In this document: piece after piece, positions 27,218 through 35,943 of the stretch
Layout: each line of letters opens with the position of its first letter
Position numbering within the stretch: position 1 is the stretch's first letter
Source of the DNA: Rhizobium nepotum 39/7
GTDB taxonomy: Bacteria; Pseudomonadota; Alphaproteobacteria; Rhizobiales; Rhizobiaceae
Length of the DNA: 64,000 nt
Assembly: GCF_000949865.1 (NCBI RefSeq)
Contig: NZ_JWJH01000009.1
Coordinates: 124,001 to 188,000 of the forward strand
Reading direction: 5' to 3'
Position numbers and translations under genes: made by a program
The notes under the pieces: model-generated
Databases searched by the model: none
What the model was told of the DNA's origin: nothing
What the model saw: the letters and a program-made list of their open reading frames with translations, nothing else

Positions 27218-28014
27218 GATTTTTCGCACCGGGCCTCTGCTCCGTAACCTTCCGCGCGATGACACCGCAAGCCGTTATCGATCTAGCCGCCGCAAACGGG
27301 ATCAAGGCGATAGAATGGGGCGCAGACATCCATGTGCCGCCGGGTGATCTCGAAAATGCAAGGGATGTGGCCGAGCGAACTGCGAAAGCCGGCCTTACCG
27401 TTTCCTCCTACGGCTCCTACATCTTTGCGCCCGATTTTACGCCGGAGGATTTGACCTCCGTGCTGGAAACAGCCAAAGCACTCGGCACCGGCCATATCCG
27501 CATCTGGCCCGGCAGCCGCAAACGCCCCTCCGCCGATTATTCGCCCATGGAGCGCCGTGTGGCGACCGACGCACTGGCGATGTTCGCCCGGCGAGCGGAT
27601 GATTATGGCATGACCATCGGGCTCGAATATCACCCCAATTCGCTGACAGACACGCTGCCTTCGGCCCTGCAACTCATGCAGGATTTGCCGATGCCCAACC
27701 TCTTCTTCTACTGGCAACCGGCCCCCGGCCTGCCGCTCGATGATGCTCTTGATGAAATATCCGTGCTCGGCTCGCGCATCTGCCACCTGCACGTCTTCGC
27801 CTGGCTCGCCGACGCCAGCCGCCTGCCGCTGCGTGAGCGTGCGGACTATTGGCGGGCCTGTGTCGATGCCTTGCCGGAAAGCGAATGGACGAAACCGGCC
27901 TATGCGATGCTGGAATTCGTCAAGGGTGACGACATCGGCCAGTTTGCTAAAGATGCGGTGATGTTACGGCAAATTCTTGGCGGTTTAGAGTGGCCAATTC
28001 TTCCACGAATGTAA
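27214..28014 (+). CDS. Sugar phosphate isomerase/epimerase family protein (xylose isomerase-like TIM barrel)
   Basis: About 266 residues. It starts with MRFFAPGLCSVTFR at the ATG that overlaps the dehydrogenase stop (ATGA). TIM-barrel features of the AP-endonuclease-2/xylose-isomerase superfamily are IKAIEWGADIHV, GLEYHPNSLTDT (metal-site glutamate and histidine) and ICHLHVFAWL. It is the last gene of the LacI operon. The reaction is probably isomerisation or epimerisation of a keto sugar; the exact substrate cannot be read from the sequence. Confidence 0.85.
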   Translation: MRFFAPGLCSVTFRAMTPQAVIDLAAANGIKAIEWGADIHVPPGDLENARDVAERTAKAGLTVSSYGSYIFAPDFTPEDLTSVLETAKALGTGHIRIWPGSRKRPSADYSPMERRVATDALAMFARRADDYGMTIGLEYHPNSLTDTLPSALQLMQDLPMPNLFFYWQPAPGLPLDDALDEISVLGSRICHLHVFAWLADASRLPLRERADYWRACVDALPESEWTKPAYAMLEFVKGDDIGQFAKDAVMLRQILGGLEWPILPRM

Positions 28015-28030
28015 CCTCACACTCGACGTC

Positions 28031-28094
28031 ATCCTCGTGCCTGACCCGAGGATCTACCAACGTATCGTAAAATCAATGGGTTGCAGATCCTCGG
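28031..28094. repeat. Palindromic intergenic repeat
   Basis: ATCCTCG (28031-28037) faces CGAGGAT (28047-28053), and CCGAGGATC (28046-28054) faces GATCCTCGG (28086-28094). This arrangement, GTCATCCTCG...CCCGAGGATC, resembles a short repeat I recall as common in Rhizobiales intergenic DNA. It lies between two convergent operons (28014 and 28243), where it could also help end transcription in both directions. Confidence 0.5.
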
Positions 28095-28242
28095 AACAAG
28101 CCAGCAGATAACGAAAGAGAATTTTACGGATTGTGTCGACAGCCCTGCGGCCGTTCACGGAACCGCCATGTCTTTCATCAAGGCGCGATGGGCATGTAAA
28201 TAAATGACGGAGATGGGTGGAACGGCTCCACCCGCTACATCC

Positions 28243-29319
28243 TCATATCCGCCGCCCGTCCGATCCGAACAGATGCGTCTTCGCCAGATCGAACGCAAAG
28301 GGAATAGTCTCGCCTATGCGGATATGGCGCTGGCCGTCGAGAAGCACGGTGGCGGGCTGGCCGTCGGGTGTGCTGGTGTAAACCACGGTCGAGCCGCCGA
28401 GATGTTCGACGAGCTGGATCGAGGCTTCGCCCAGCGAGGCCGATTGGGCCTGCGGATTCACATGTTCGGGGCGCACGCCGAAGGTGAGTGGCTCGCCCTC
28501 TTGAGCCTCAACCGGCTTTTCCAGCGTGATACGCTGGCCGGCGACCTCGATGGTGCGGTTGGAGCTGTCGCCTGAAGCCACCTTCGCGGAGAGGAAGTTC
28601 ATCTTCGGCGAGCCGATGAAACCGGCCACGAACTGATTGGCCGGATTGTTGTAGAGATCGAGCGGGCGGCCGACCTGCATGATGCGGCCGTCGCGCAGGA
28701 CCACGATCCTGTCCGCCATGGTCATGGCTTCCACCTGGTCGTGCGTCACATAGATCATGGTGCTGCCAAGCGTCTGATGCAGCTTGGCGATTTCGACACG
28801 CATCTGCACGCGCAATTCGGCATCGAGGTTGGACAGTGGCTCGTCGAACAGGAAGATTTTCGGCTCGCGTACGATCGCCCGGCCGATGGCGACACGCTGG
28901 CGTTGGCCGCCCGAAAGCGCCTTTGGCTTGCGTTGCAACAGCGGGCCGATCTGCAGGATATCGGCGGCCTTCTGCACCCGCGCCTCGACTTCCGGTTTCT
29001 TGTAACCCGCCGTTTCCAGCCCGAAGGCAAGGTTCTTGTAAACACTCATATGCGGATAGAGCGCATAGGACTGGAAGACCATGGCGATGCCGCGCTTGGA
29101 GGCGGCGGTCTCGTTGACCCTTTCGCCATCGATGTGAAGATCACCCTCAGAGATTTCCTCCAGACCGGCGATCATGCGTAAAAGCGTGGATTTGCCGCAG
29201 CCGGAGGGGCCGACGAAAACGGTGAATTCACCCGGCTCTATCTTGAGGTCGATGCCGTGGACGACCGGAAAAGCGCCGAACCGCTTGACGATTTTTTCGA
29301 GCGTAATGCTGCTTGCCAT
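28243..29319 (-). CDS. Sugar ABC importer, MalK/UgpC-type ATPase (TetR-regulated operon)
   Basis: 358 residues with Walker A GPSGCGKS (37-44), signature LSGGQRQR, Walker B IFLFDEP, H-loop THDQVEAM and a C-terminal TOBE domain. It is the last gene of the minus-strand operon binding protein, permease, permease, ATPase (32520 to 28243), and lies 83 bases after the second permease. It probably energises this permease pair, and possibly also uptake through the paralogous binding protein encoded at 21865. Confidence 0.91.
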   Translation of the reverse strand: MASSITLEKIVKRFGAFPVVHGIDLKIEPGEFTVFVGPSGCGKSTLLRMIAGLEEISEGDLHIDGERVNETAASKRGIAMVFQSYALYPHMSVYKNLAFGLETAGYKKPEVEARVQKAADILQIGPLLQRKPKALSGGQRQRVAIGRAIVREPKIFLFDEPLSNLDAELRVQMRVEIAKLHQTLGSTMIYVTHDQVEAMTMADRIVVLRDGRIMQVGRPLDLYNNPANQFVAGFIGSPKMNFLSAKVASGDSSNRTIEVAGQRITLEKPVEAQEGEPLTFGVRPEHVNPQAQSASLGEASIQLVEHLGGSTVVYTSTPDGQPATVLLDGQRHIRIGETIPFAFDLAKTHLFGSDGRRI

Positions 29320-29402
29320 GCTGTTTCTCCCGACCGTCGCGCCGCGCAGAGGGCGGCCGCGACAGTGTTGATGCTAAAATTCGTTCTCGATCCGGCTTCC
29401 GC

Positions 29403-30278
29403 TCAGCGTTTCATTCCTGTCGTGGCGATGCCTTCGATCAACAGCCGCTGGAAAAACAGGAAGAACAGGAAGACCGGCACCAGCGACAGGTTGGACATGG
29501 CGAAAAGCGAGGTCCAGTCCGAGCTGCCGGTGGAATCCACGAAGGATCTGAGGCCGAGCTGTACGGTGTAGGTATTGATGTCGTTCAGATAGATCAGCGG
29601 GCCGAAGAAGTCGTCCCACGTCCAGATGAAGGAAAAGATGGCGGCCGTGGCCAGAACCGGCAAAGACAGCGGCAGCATGATCTTCCAGTAGATGCGGAAG
29701 GGCGAGCAGCCGTCCATCACCGCCGCCTCGTCCAGTTCGCGCGGAATACCCCGGAAGAACTGCACCATGAGGAAGATGAAGAAGGCGTCCGTCGCGAGAT
29801 ACTTCGGCACGATCAGCGGCAGTGAGGTATTCACCCAGCCCATTTCCAGAAACAGGATATATTGCGGGATGAGCACCACATGATAGGGCAGCATCAACGT
29901 GCCGAGCATCAGCGCGAACCAGAAATTGCGCCCGCCGAACCGCAGCCGGGCGAAAGCGAAGGCGGCAAGCGAACAGCCGACCACATTACCGATGGTGGCG
30001 AGTACCGAGATGAAGAACGAGTTCCAGAAGAACTGTCCGAAGCTTACCTGAAGCCCGGTCCAGCCACGGATATAGCCGCCGAAATCGACCGACGAGGGAA
30101 TGAGCGAGGAAGAGCCGAACAGCTCGTCCTGCGGGCGGAACGAACCCGAGATCATCCATAGGATCGGATAAAGCATCGCAAAGGAGGCGATGATCAAAGC
30201 CGTGTGCAGCAACACCGACATCAGTGGCGAACGTTGCGGGCCTTGTCCCGGCCGGGGAGCGGTAACAGCGTCAGTCAT
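29403..30278 (-). CDS. Sugar ABC importer, MalG-type permease (TetR-regulated operon)
   Basis: 291 residues with six predicted spans. The N-terminal cytoplasmic tail is proline-rich (PRPGQGPQRSPL). The ATPase-docking loop is EAAVMDGCSPFRIYWKIMLP. The start overlaps the upstream permease stop by eight bases, so the two are coupled. It forms a heterodimer with the permease at 30271-31224. Confidence 0.9.
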   Translation of the reverse strand: MTDAVTAPRPGQGPQRSPLMSVLLHTALIIASFAMLYPILWMISGSFRPQDELFGSSSLIPSSVDFGGYIRGWTGLQVSFGQFFWNSFFISVLATIGNVVGCSLAAFAFARLRFGGRNFWFALMLGTLMLPYHVVLIPQYILFLEMGWVNTSLPLIVPKYLATDAFFIFLMVQFFRGIPRELDEAAVMDGCSPFRIYWKIMLPLSLPVLATAAIFSFIWTWDDFFGPLIYLNDINTYTVQLGLRSFVDSTGSSDWTSLFAMSNLSLVPVFLFFLFFQRLLIEGIATTGMKR

Positions 30279-31224
30279 CGTAATGCACCCAGTATTTCGC
30301 GCTGAGGAACGAGAAGGCCGTGAACAGCGCGATGATGATCACAAGAATCCAGGCAAGTGCCGAGGCATATCCCATGCGGAAGAAACCGAAGGCTTCCTGG
30401 TAGAGATAAAGCGTGTAGAACAGCGTCGAATTGATCGGCCCGCCAGTGCCTTCGGAGATGATGAAGGCAGGCGTGAAGGCCTTGAAGGCGTCGATCGTCT
30501 GGATCACCGCGTTGAAGAAGATGACCGGCGTCAGAAGCGGGAGGGTAATGCGGAAGAACTGCCGTACCTTGCTCGCACCGTCGATATCGGCGGCCTCGTA
30601 CATATCCTGCGGGATTTGCCGGAGCCCTGCGAGGAAGATGATCATCGGTGAACCGAACTGCCAGACGGACAGAATGACCAGGGTGTAGATCGAATAATCC
30701 GGATTGGAAATCCAGCTCGGGCCTTCGTAGCCGAATGCTTGCCACAGGATCATGTTGACGAGGCCATCGGAGGCGAAAAGCTGACGCCAGAGAACGGCGA
30801 TCGCCACGCTGGAGCCGAGCAGCGACGGCAGGTAGAAGATCGCCCGGTAAAGCGTCAGGCCCTTTATGCCACGATTGAAGGCGAGCGCTACCAGCAGTGC
30901 AAAGATCAGCTTCAGCGGCACCGACAGCAGCACATAAGTGAAGGTGACCTGCATGGCGGCGGCGAATTTGGGATCTGCGGTGGCGATGCGCACATAATTG
31001 GCGCCCCCCACCCAGTCCGGAGACTGAAGCAAGTCATAATTGGTGAACGACAGATAAAGCGACACCAGCGCCGGGCCGAGGGTGAGGCCGAAAAAGCCGA
31101 TCAGCCAGGGTAGCAGAAACAGGTAGGCGTGGATGTTGCGGTCAAAAATCCGCTTCACGCCTGCCCGCCTCGGGAGAGCCGCGCCACGGCTCTCCTCCAC
31201 GAGAGTTTCAGATCGAAAGGCCAT
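30271..31224 (-). CDS. Sugar ABC importer, MalF-type permease (TetR-regulated operon)
   Basis: 317 residues with six predicted spans after a charged ~35-residue N-terminal tail. The docking loop is EAADIDGASKVRQFFRITLP. It starts six bases past the binding-protein stop, with no hairpin between, unlike the other two binding-protein/permease junctions in the window that carry one. Confidence 0.9.
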   Translation of the reverse strand: MAFRSETLVEESRGAALPRRAGVKRIFDRNIHAYLFLLPWLIGFFGLTLGPALVSLYLSFTNYDLLQSPDWVGGANYVRIATADPKFAAAMQVTFTYVLLSVPLKLIFALLVALAFNRGIKGLTLYRAIFYLPSLLGSSVAIAVLWRQLFASDGLVNMILWQAFGYEGPSWISNPDYSIYTLVILSVWQFGSPMIIFLAGLRQIPQDMYEAADIDGASKVRQFFRITLPLLTPVIFFNAVIQTIDAFKAFTPAFIISEGTGGPINSTLFYTLYLYQEAFGFFRMGYASALAWILVIIIALFTAFSFLSAKYWVHYDD

Positions 31225-31230
31225 ATGCCA

Positions 31231-32520
31231 TCACTTCCGCTTGATAACGGTTTCGGATTCCTTGACGAGCCGGTCGCCGCCCTCTGCCGGCGAAACCTTG
31301 CCGAAGCCGATCTCTTCCGCCGTGCGTTTCAGGACGAAGGCGAATTCGCCAGCACCCGGAGGCGGTGCCGGCGGCAGATCACCGACACCGGGGGTAATCT
31401 CGGCAATATATTGCACCATGCTCTTGCTGACCTCGTCGAGCTTGGGGGTCAGCGCGTTGCGCATGGATTCCGATGCCGGAACGCCACGTTCCACACCGAG
31501 AATATCGATGCCCTGCGGTTCAGCGACGAGAAAGTTGATGAAGCCGATCGCCTGCTCGATGCCGGCGCTGCCATTGGCGACACTGATGAGCATCGAGGGT
31601 TTCAGGTAATGGCCGGAAGGGCCGTCCTTGGCGCTCCTGGGATAGGAGGTTATCGCCAGTTTGGCTTTGTTGAGCGCCTGATAACCGACGAACTGGTTGG
31701 AATGGGCAAATGCGGTTGCCGCCTTGCCCGTAGTCAACGCATTGGTTTCGATGTTCAACTGGTCCAGCGCCTGAATATCGGCTGGCACGCAGGCGCCGCT
31801 CTTGCGCAGATCCGCCCACATGGTGAACCACCTGGTCGCGTCGGCAGGATCGAAACCGATGCCGCCATCCTGCGTATAAAGCGATTTGCCGTTCTGGCGC
31901 AGCCAGTTCTCGAAGCTCGGTTCCACGCCGCTGGCATCGGCTGTCGCGTAATAGCCGGGCTTCGGCTTGTTCTTGCTGAGCTTGGCGGCGTTTTCGGCAA
32001 ATTCTTCCCAGGTCTGCCCGATCGACGGCGGCGTCGCGCCGGATTTTTCCCAGGCCGCCTTGTCGAAGAAGACAGCACTTGAATTGACCCCGAGATTGAT
32101 GCCGTAAAGCTTGCCGTCGACCCGGCCGGAATCGATGTTCATCTTGCCGAAATCTTCGATCTTCAGGCCCTTGCCGACATAATCGTCGAGGGGCGCAAGC
32201 GCGCCGCGCCGGCCATATTCGAAGATATAGCGATAATCCATCTGGATCAGATCAGGCGCATTGCGGCCCGCCACCTGCGTGGCAAGACGCGGCCAATAAT
32301 CGCTCCAGCCGGCGAATTCCCCGGCGATGTCGAGATCCGGTTTGACCTGCTTATAGGCTGATATCGCCTTGTTGGTGCGATCCGCACGCTCCTGCGACCC
32401 CCACCACAACATACGCAGCCGCGCGGCCTGAGCCTGCGCCGAACCACCCCCCAATGTTGCAAGTGAAAGGGCCGCAAGGCCCGCTGAAAGCACACTTCTC
32501 CTGTGAAGCATCACGGACAT
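31231..32520 (-). CDS. Sugar ABC importer, binding protein (TetR-regulated operon)
   Basis: About 429 residues of the family-1 solute-binding type. The N-terminus has HRRSVLSAGLAALSLATLGG, a twin-arginine-like signal ending AQA, then LRMLWWGSQERADRTNKAI. The ATG at 32520 has a GGGAGGAG site; a longer frame begins at 32547 without support. It is the first gene of the operon, with a palindromic operator 63 bases upstream. It is paralogous to the protein encoded at 21865-23157. Confidence 0.9.
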   Translation of the reverse strand: MSVMLHRRSVLSAGLAALSLATLGGGSAQAQAARLRMLWWGSQERADRTNKAISAYKQVKPDLDIAGEFAGWSDYWPRLATQVAGRNAPDLIQMDYRYIFEYGRRGALAPLDDYVGKGLKIEDFGKMNIDSGRVDGKLYGINLGVNSSAVFFDKAAWEKSGATPPSIGQTWEEFAENAAKLSKNKPKPGYYATADASGVEPSFENWLRQNGKSLYTQDGGIGFDPADATRWFTMWADLRKSGACVPADIQALDQLNIETNALTTGKAATAFAHSNQFVGYQALNKAKLAITSYPRSAKDGPSGHYLKPSMLISVANGSAGIEQAIGFINFLVAEPQGIDILGVERGVPASESMRNALTPKLDEVSKSMVQYIAEITPGVGDLPPAPPPGAGEFAFVLKRTAEEIGFGKVSPAEGGDRLVKESETVIKRK

Positions 32521-32582
32521 TGGCAACTCCTCCCTGTTGACTGCCAAATTGATGATGAGCGTAAACGACTATTGCCGTTTTA

Positions 32583-32596
32583 TAACTAATTGGTTA
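32583..32596. promoter_or_regulatory. TetR operator copy 1
   Basis: TAACTA-AT-TGGTTA, an inverted repeat with one mismatch, sits between the divergent binding-protein and tetR genes. It matches the perfect palindrome at 33510-33523 at 12 of 14 positions. Confidence 0.7.
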
Positions 32597-32638
32597 CATG
32601 GGAACACTGATCGCAAACATTGTCAAGCGGGTGCTGAA

Positions 32639-33337
32639 ATGGAAGAAACGACGAAAAACCATCAGCCCGATCCGGCTCTTGAGGAAACGCCTGCCCCCAA
32701 GCGCAAACGCGGAACGGCACAGGTGCGAAACCCGGAAAGAACGCGGGCAGCCATTCTCGAAGCCGCCCGTCGCGAGGTGGCCGCCAAGGGGCTGGCGGGC
32801 GCGAGAATCGACGTCGTGGCGCGGCGTGCCGGCACCAACAAACGGATGATCTACCATTATTTCGGCGACAAGGATGCGCTTTATCTCGCCGTGCTGGAAG
32901 ACGCCTATCGCCATATCCGACACACCGAAAGGCGGCTGGACCTCGCCCGCAAGGCGCCTTCGGAGGGCTTGAGGGAACTTGCGCTTTTCACCTGGCATTA
33001 TTTTCTCGACCATCCGGAATTCCTAAGCATCCTGGCCACCGAAAACCTTAATAAAGCCCGTTATCTCAGGCAATCGGCGACGATCGCGGCGATGCATTCG
33101 AACTTCATTTCCGAGCTGGAAGACGTGCTGCGGCGCGGCCGCGACACCGGAGAATTCCGCGATGGCCTCGATCCTATCGACATCTATCTGACGATTGCCT
33201 CGCTCGGCGCATTCTATCTGTCGAACCGGTTCACGCTCTCGACGATCTTCCAGCGCGATCTGACCGATCCTGCAGAACTGGAACGCTGGGGACAGCACAT
33301 CGTCGACACCCTGCTTGCTGCAGTGCGGCCGGTCTGA
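32639..33337 (+). CDS. TetR-family transcriptional regulator
   Basis: About 232 residues from the ATG at 32639; the open frame extends to 32537 but would start inside the operator region. The N-terminal helix-turn-helix is RIDVVARRAGTNKRMIYHYF, preceded by a basic tail (PKRKRG). The C-terminal ligand domain is helical and includes NLNKARYLRQS. It is divergent from the ABC importer operon and sits just before the DUF993 operon. Near-identical palindromes flank it, so it probably represses itself and both units. Confidence 0.9.
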   Translation: MEETTKNHQPDPALEETPAPKRKRGTAQVRNPERTRAAILEAARREVAAKGLAGARIDVVARRAGTNKRMIYHYFGDKDALYLAVLEDAYRHIRHTERRLDLARKAPSEGLRELALFTWHYFLDHPEFLSILATENLNKARYLRQSATIAAMHSNFISELEDVLRRGRDTGEFRDGLDPIDIYLTIASLGAFYLSNRFTLSTIFQRDLTDPAELERWGQHIVDTLLAAVRPV

Positions 33338-33509
33338 GCCGCAAAAACCGAATTCCCCTTTAACAACAGCGACGGCGCGCCATTCGCATCCGCGAAGCGC
33401 GCCGTTTCGTTTTGCGATGCGGCACGAAGCTGTGATTTCGTCCGCCGTCATGACATGTATTTTTCCTGCCAAAAACACCTTGACAGATCGCGTCCTTCAC
33501 GGTCACAAA

Positions 33510-33523
33510 TAACCAAATGGTTA
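33510..33523. promoter_or_regulatory. TetR operator copy 2
   Basis: TAACCA-AA-TGGTTA, a perfect six-base inverted repeat 60 bases upstream of the first gene of the Gfo/Idh/MocA-DUF993 operon. Together with the copy at 32583-32596 it links this operon and the importer to the TetR protein encoded between them. Confidence 0.72.
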
Positions 33524-33583
33524 CAAATTGCCGTGTTTGACGGAAGCGGCCTTACGGGAAAGGGCCGCCTTGGGAGGAAATTC

Positions 33584-34726
33584 ATGAAACGTATCGGCGT
33601 CATCATGCACGGCATCACCGGCCGCATGGGTTACAACCAGCATCTCGTACGCTCCGTTCTCGCTATTCGCGATCAGGGCGGCGTGCTTCTGAAGAACGGC
33701 GAAAGGGTTATGCTCGACCCCATTCTGGTCGGCCGCAATGGTGCGAAAATCGAGGAAATTGCCAAGAAGCACGATGTTGCGCGCTGGACGACCGACATCG
33801 ACGCCGCCCTTGCGAACCCGGATGATACGCTGTTCTTCGATGCCGGCACTACGCAGATGCGCGGCAGCCTGCTTGAGAAAGCCATCAAGGCGGGCAAGAA
33901 CGTCTATTGCGAAAAACCGATTTCCGACACGATGGAAGAGGCGCTGGCGATTGCGCGGTTGGCCGAAAGCGCCGGTATCAAACACGGCGTCGTGCAGGAC
34001 AAGCTGTTCCTGCCCGGCCTTCGCAAGCTGGCAATGCTGCGCGACAGCGGCTTTTTCGGCAAGATCCTCTCAGTGCGCGGCGAGTTCGGTTACTGGGTTT
34101 TCGAGGGCGACTGGCAGCCGGCGCAACGGCCTTCCTGGAATTACCGCCTGAAGGATGGCGGCGGCATCATTCTCGATATGCTGTGCCATTGGCGCTACGT
34201 GCTCGACAATCTGTTCGGACCGGTAAAGTCGGTGAGCTGCCTCGGCGCCACCCATATTCCGGAGCGTTTCGACGAACAGGGCCGGGCTTATGTGGCGGAT
34301 GCGGACGATGCGGCCTATGCCACCTTCGAGCTGGAAGGCGGCGCCATCGCCCACATCAACTCCTCATGGGCAGTGCGCGTGCGCCGCGACGACCTCGTGA
34401 CTTTCCAGGTGGATGGCACACATGGTTCGGCGGTGGCGGGGTTGACCAAATGCTGGACCCAGCACCGCACCAACACGCCGAAACCGGTGTGGAACCCGGA
34501 CCAGCCGCAGACGATCGATTTCTACAAGACCTGGCAGGAAGTGCCTGACAACGTCACCTATGACAACGGCTTCAAGGTGCAATGGGAAATGTTCGTGCGC
34601 CACCTCGTCGACAACGAGCCATGGCCCTACGGGCTGATGGAGGGCGTGAAGGGTGTGCAGCTTGCCGAACTGGGTCTGAAATCCTGGAAGGAGCGCCGCT
34701 GGCTCGACGTTCCGGCCATTTCCTGA
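33584..34726 (+). CDS. Gfo/Idh/MocA-family oxidoreductase (first of two)
   Basis: 380 residues. A Rossmann N-terminus (IGVIMHGITGRMGYNQHLVRS) and the family motif KNVYCEKPISDTMEEA place it among NAD(P)-dependent sugar oxidoreductases. The N-terminal glycine motif is HGITGRMG, not the usual GxGxxG, which resembles dihydrodipicolinate reductase. The ATG at 33584 has a GGGAGGAAA site. It is the first gene of the operon; the next start follows after seven bases. It probably oxidises a specific sugar hydroxyl, as in 3-keto-sugar pathways, but the substrate is unknown. Confidence 0.87.
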   Translation: MKRIGVIMHGITGRMGYNQHLVRSVLAIRDQGGVLLKNGERVMLDPILVGRNGAKIEEIAKKHDVARWTTDIDAALANPDDTLFFDAGTTQMRGSLLEKAIKAGKNVYCEKPISDTMEEALAIARLAESAGIKHGVVQDKLFLPGLRKLAMLRDSGFFGKILSVRGEFGYWVFEGDWQPAQRPSWNYRLKDGGGIILDMLCHWRYVLDNLFGPVKSVSCLGATHIPERFDEQGRAYVADADDAAYATFELEGGAIAHINSSWAVRVRRDDLVTFQVDGTHGSAVAGLTKCWTQHRTNTPKPVWNPDQPQTIDFYKTWQEVPDNVTYDNGFKVQWEMFVRHLVDNEPWPYGLMEGVKGVQLAELGLKSWKERRWLDVPAIS

Positions 34727-34733
34727 GGAGGCG

Positions 34734-35900
34734 ATGGTGAGCGAACTCAAGCTTCCGAAAGACGACCGCAGCATCGAGGTCTACAGTCTATCAGGCACGC
34801 CGGTCGCCGTTGAAAAACGAAGTGCGGCCGATTTCAACCGCATCGCTTTCGCCGCCGCCCATGTGGTGGCCGATCCCCTTGCCGACAACGACCCGTGGCT
34901 GACGCCCGCCATCGACTGGGACGCCACCTTGCGCTTCCGTCACCGCCTGTGGGACCTCGGCCTTGGTGTCGCCGAGGCCATGGATACGGCCCAGCGCGGC
35001 ATGGGGCTGGCTTGGCCGCAGGCGCAGGAACTGATGTCCCGTTCGCTGAAGGAAGCGGCCACCCGCAAGGATGCGCTGATTGCCTGCGGCGTCGGCACTG
35101 ATCATCTTGATAGCGGCAGTTATGAGCTGAACCAGATTATTGACTCTTACCTCGAACAGATTGATTTTGTTCAGGGACAGGGCGGACGTGTAATCCTGAT
35201 GGCGAGCCGCGCGCTGGCCGCTACCGCCCACTCCCCGAATGACTATCTGCGCGCCTATGCCAAGGTTCTTTCCCGTGCCGAGAACAAGGTGGTGATCCAC
35301 TGGCTGGGCGAAATGTTCGACCCGGCGCTTGAGGGTTATTGGGGGTCTCGCGACCACATGGAGGCAATGGAAACCTGCCTTGCAATGATCGAGGAGAATG
35401 CCGACAAGATAGACGGCATCAAGATTTCGCTTCTCTCCAAGGAAAAGGAAATCGTCATGCGCCGCCGCCTGCCTGCCGGCGTGCGCATGTATACCGGCGA
35501 TGATTTCAACTATGCCGAACTGATCGCCGGCGACGAAAAAGGTCATTCGGACGCGTTGCTGGGCATTTTCGATGCCATTGCGCCAGCGGCATCCAAGGCA
35601 CTCGCCAGCCTGAAGCGCGGCGCGGACAATGAATTCTTCGACATTCTGGAACCGACGGTGGCGCTTTCGCGCCATATCTTCAAGGCGCCGACCCGCTTCT
35701 ACAAGACCGGCGTCGTGTTCCTCGCCTATCTCAACGGCCTGCAGGACCATTTCACCATGGTCGGCGGGCAGGAAAGCGCCCGCTCCACGCAGCATTTCGC
35801 CGAGCTTTTCCGGCTGGCGGACAAGGCCAATGTGCTTGCCGAACCGGATCTCGCCACGCACCGCATGAAGGCGTTTCTCGCGGTCCGGGGCATCGATTGA
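34734..35900 (+). CDS. DUF993 protein, dihydrodipicolinate synthase/aldolase-like TIM barrel
   Basis: 388 residues matching my memory of DUF993, a branch of the class I (Schiff-base) lyase superfamily. A lysine at position 230 in IDGIKISLL occupies the place of the Schiff-base lysine in dihydrodipicolinate synthase. Further conserved-looking parts are DHLDSGSYELNQIIDSYLEQ and GDDFNYAELIAGDEKGHSD. It could cleave a keto-sugar acid into smaller keto compounds. No activity for this family is known to me. It is tightly packed between the two neighbouring operon genes. Confidence 0.82.
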   Translation: MVSELKLPKDDRSIEVYSLSGTPVAVEKRSAADFNRIAFAAAHVVADPLADNDPWLTPAIDWDATLRFRHRLWDLGLGVAEAMDTAQRGMGLAWPQAQELMSRSLKEAATRKDALIACGVGTDHLDSGSYELNQIIDSYLEQIDFVQGQGGRVILMASRALAATAHSPNDYLRAYAKVLSRAENKVVIHWLGEMFDPALEGYWGSRDHMEAMETCLAMIEENADKIDGIKISLLSKEKEIVMRRRLPAGVRMYTGDDFNYAELIAGDEKGHSDALLGIFDAIAPAASKALASLKRGADNEFFDILEPTVALSRHIFKAPTRFYKTGVVFLAYLNGLQDHFTMVGGQESARSTQHFAELFRLADKANVLAEPDLATHRMKAFLAVRGID

Positions 35901-35943
35901 GATGGCCGCGCCGGTTGCGGACAGAAAAAGGGGAGATAATGAT

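Noticed and set aside
31231-32520. The two paralogous binding proteins (21865 and 31231) as a recent tandem duplication
   Set aside because: They share blocks of sequence but differ widely elsewhere and have different regulators, so any duplication is old.
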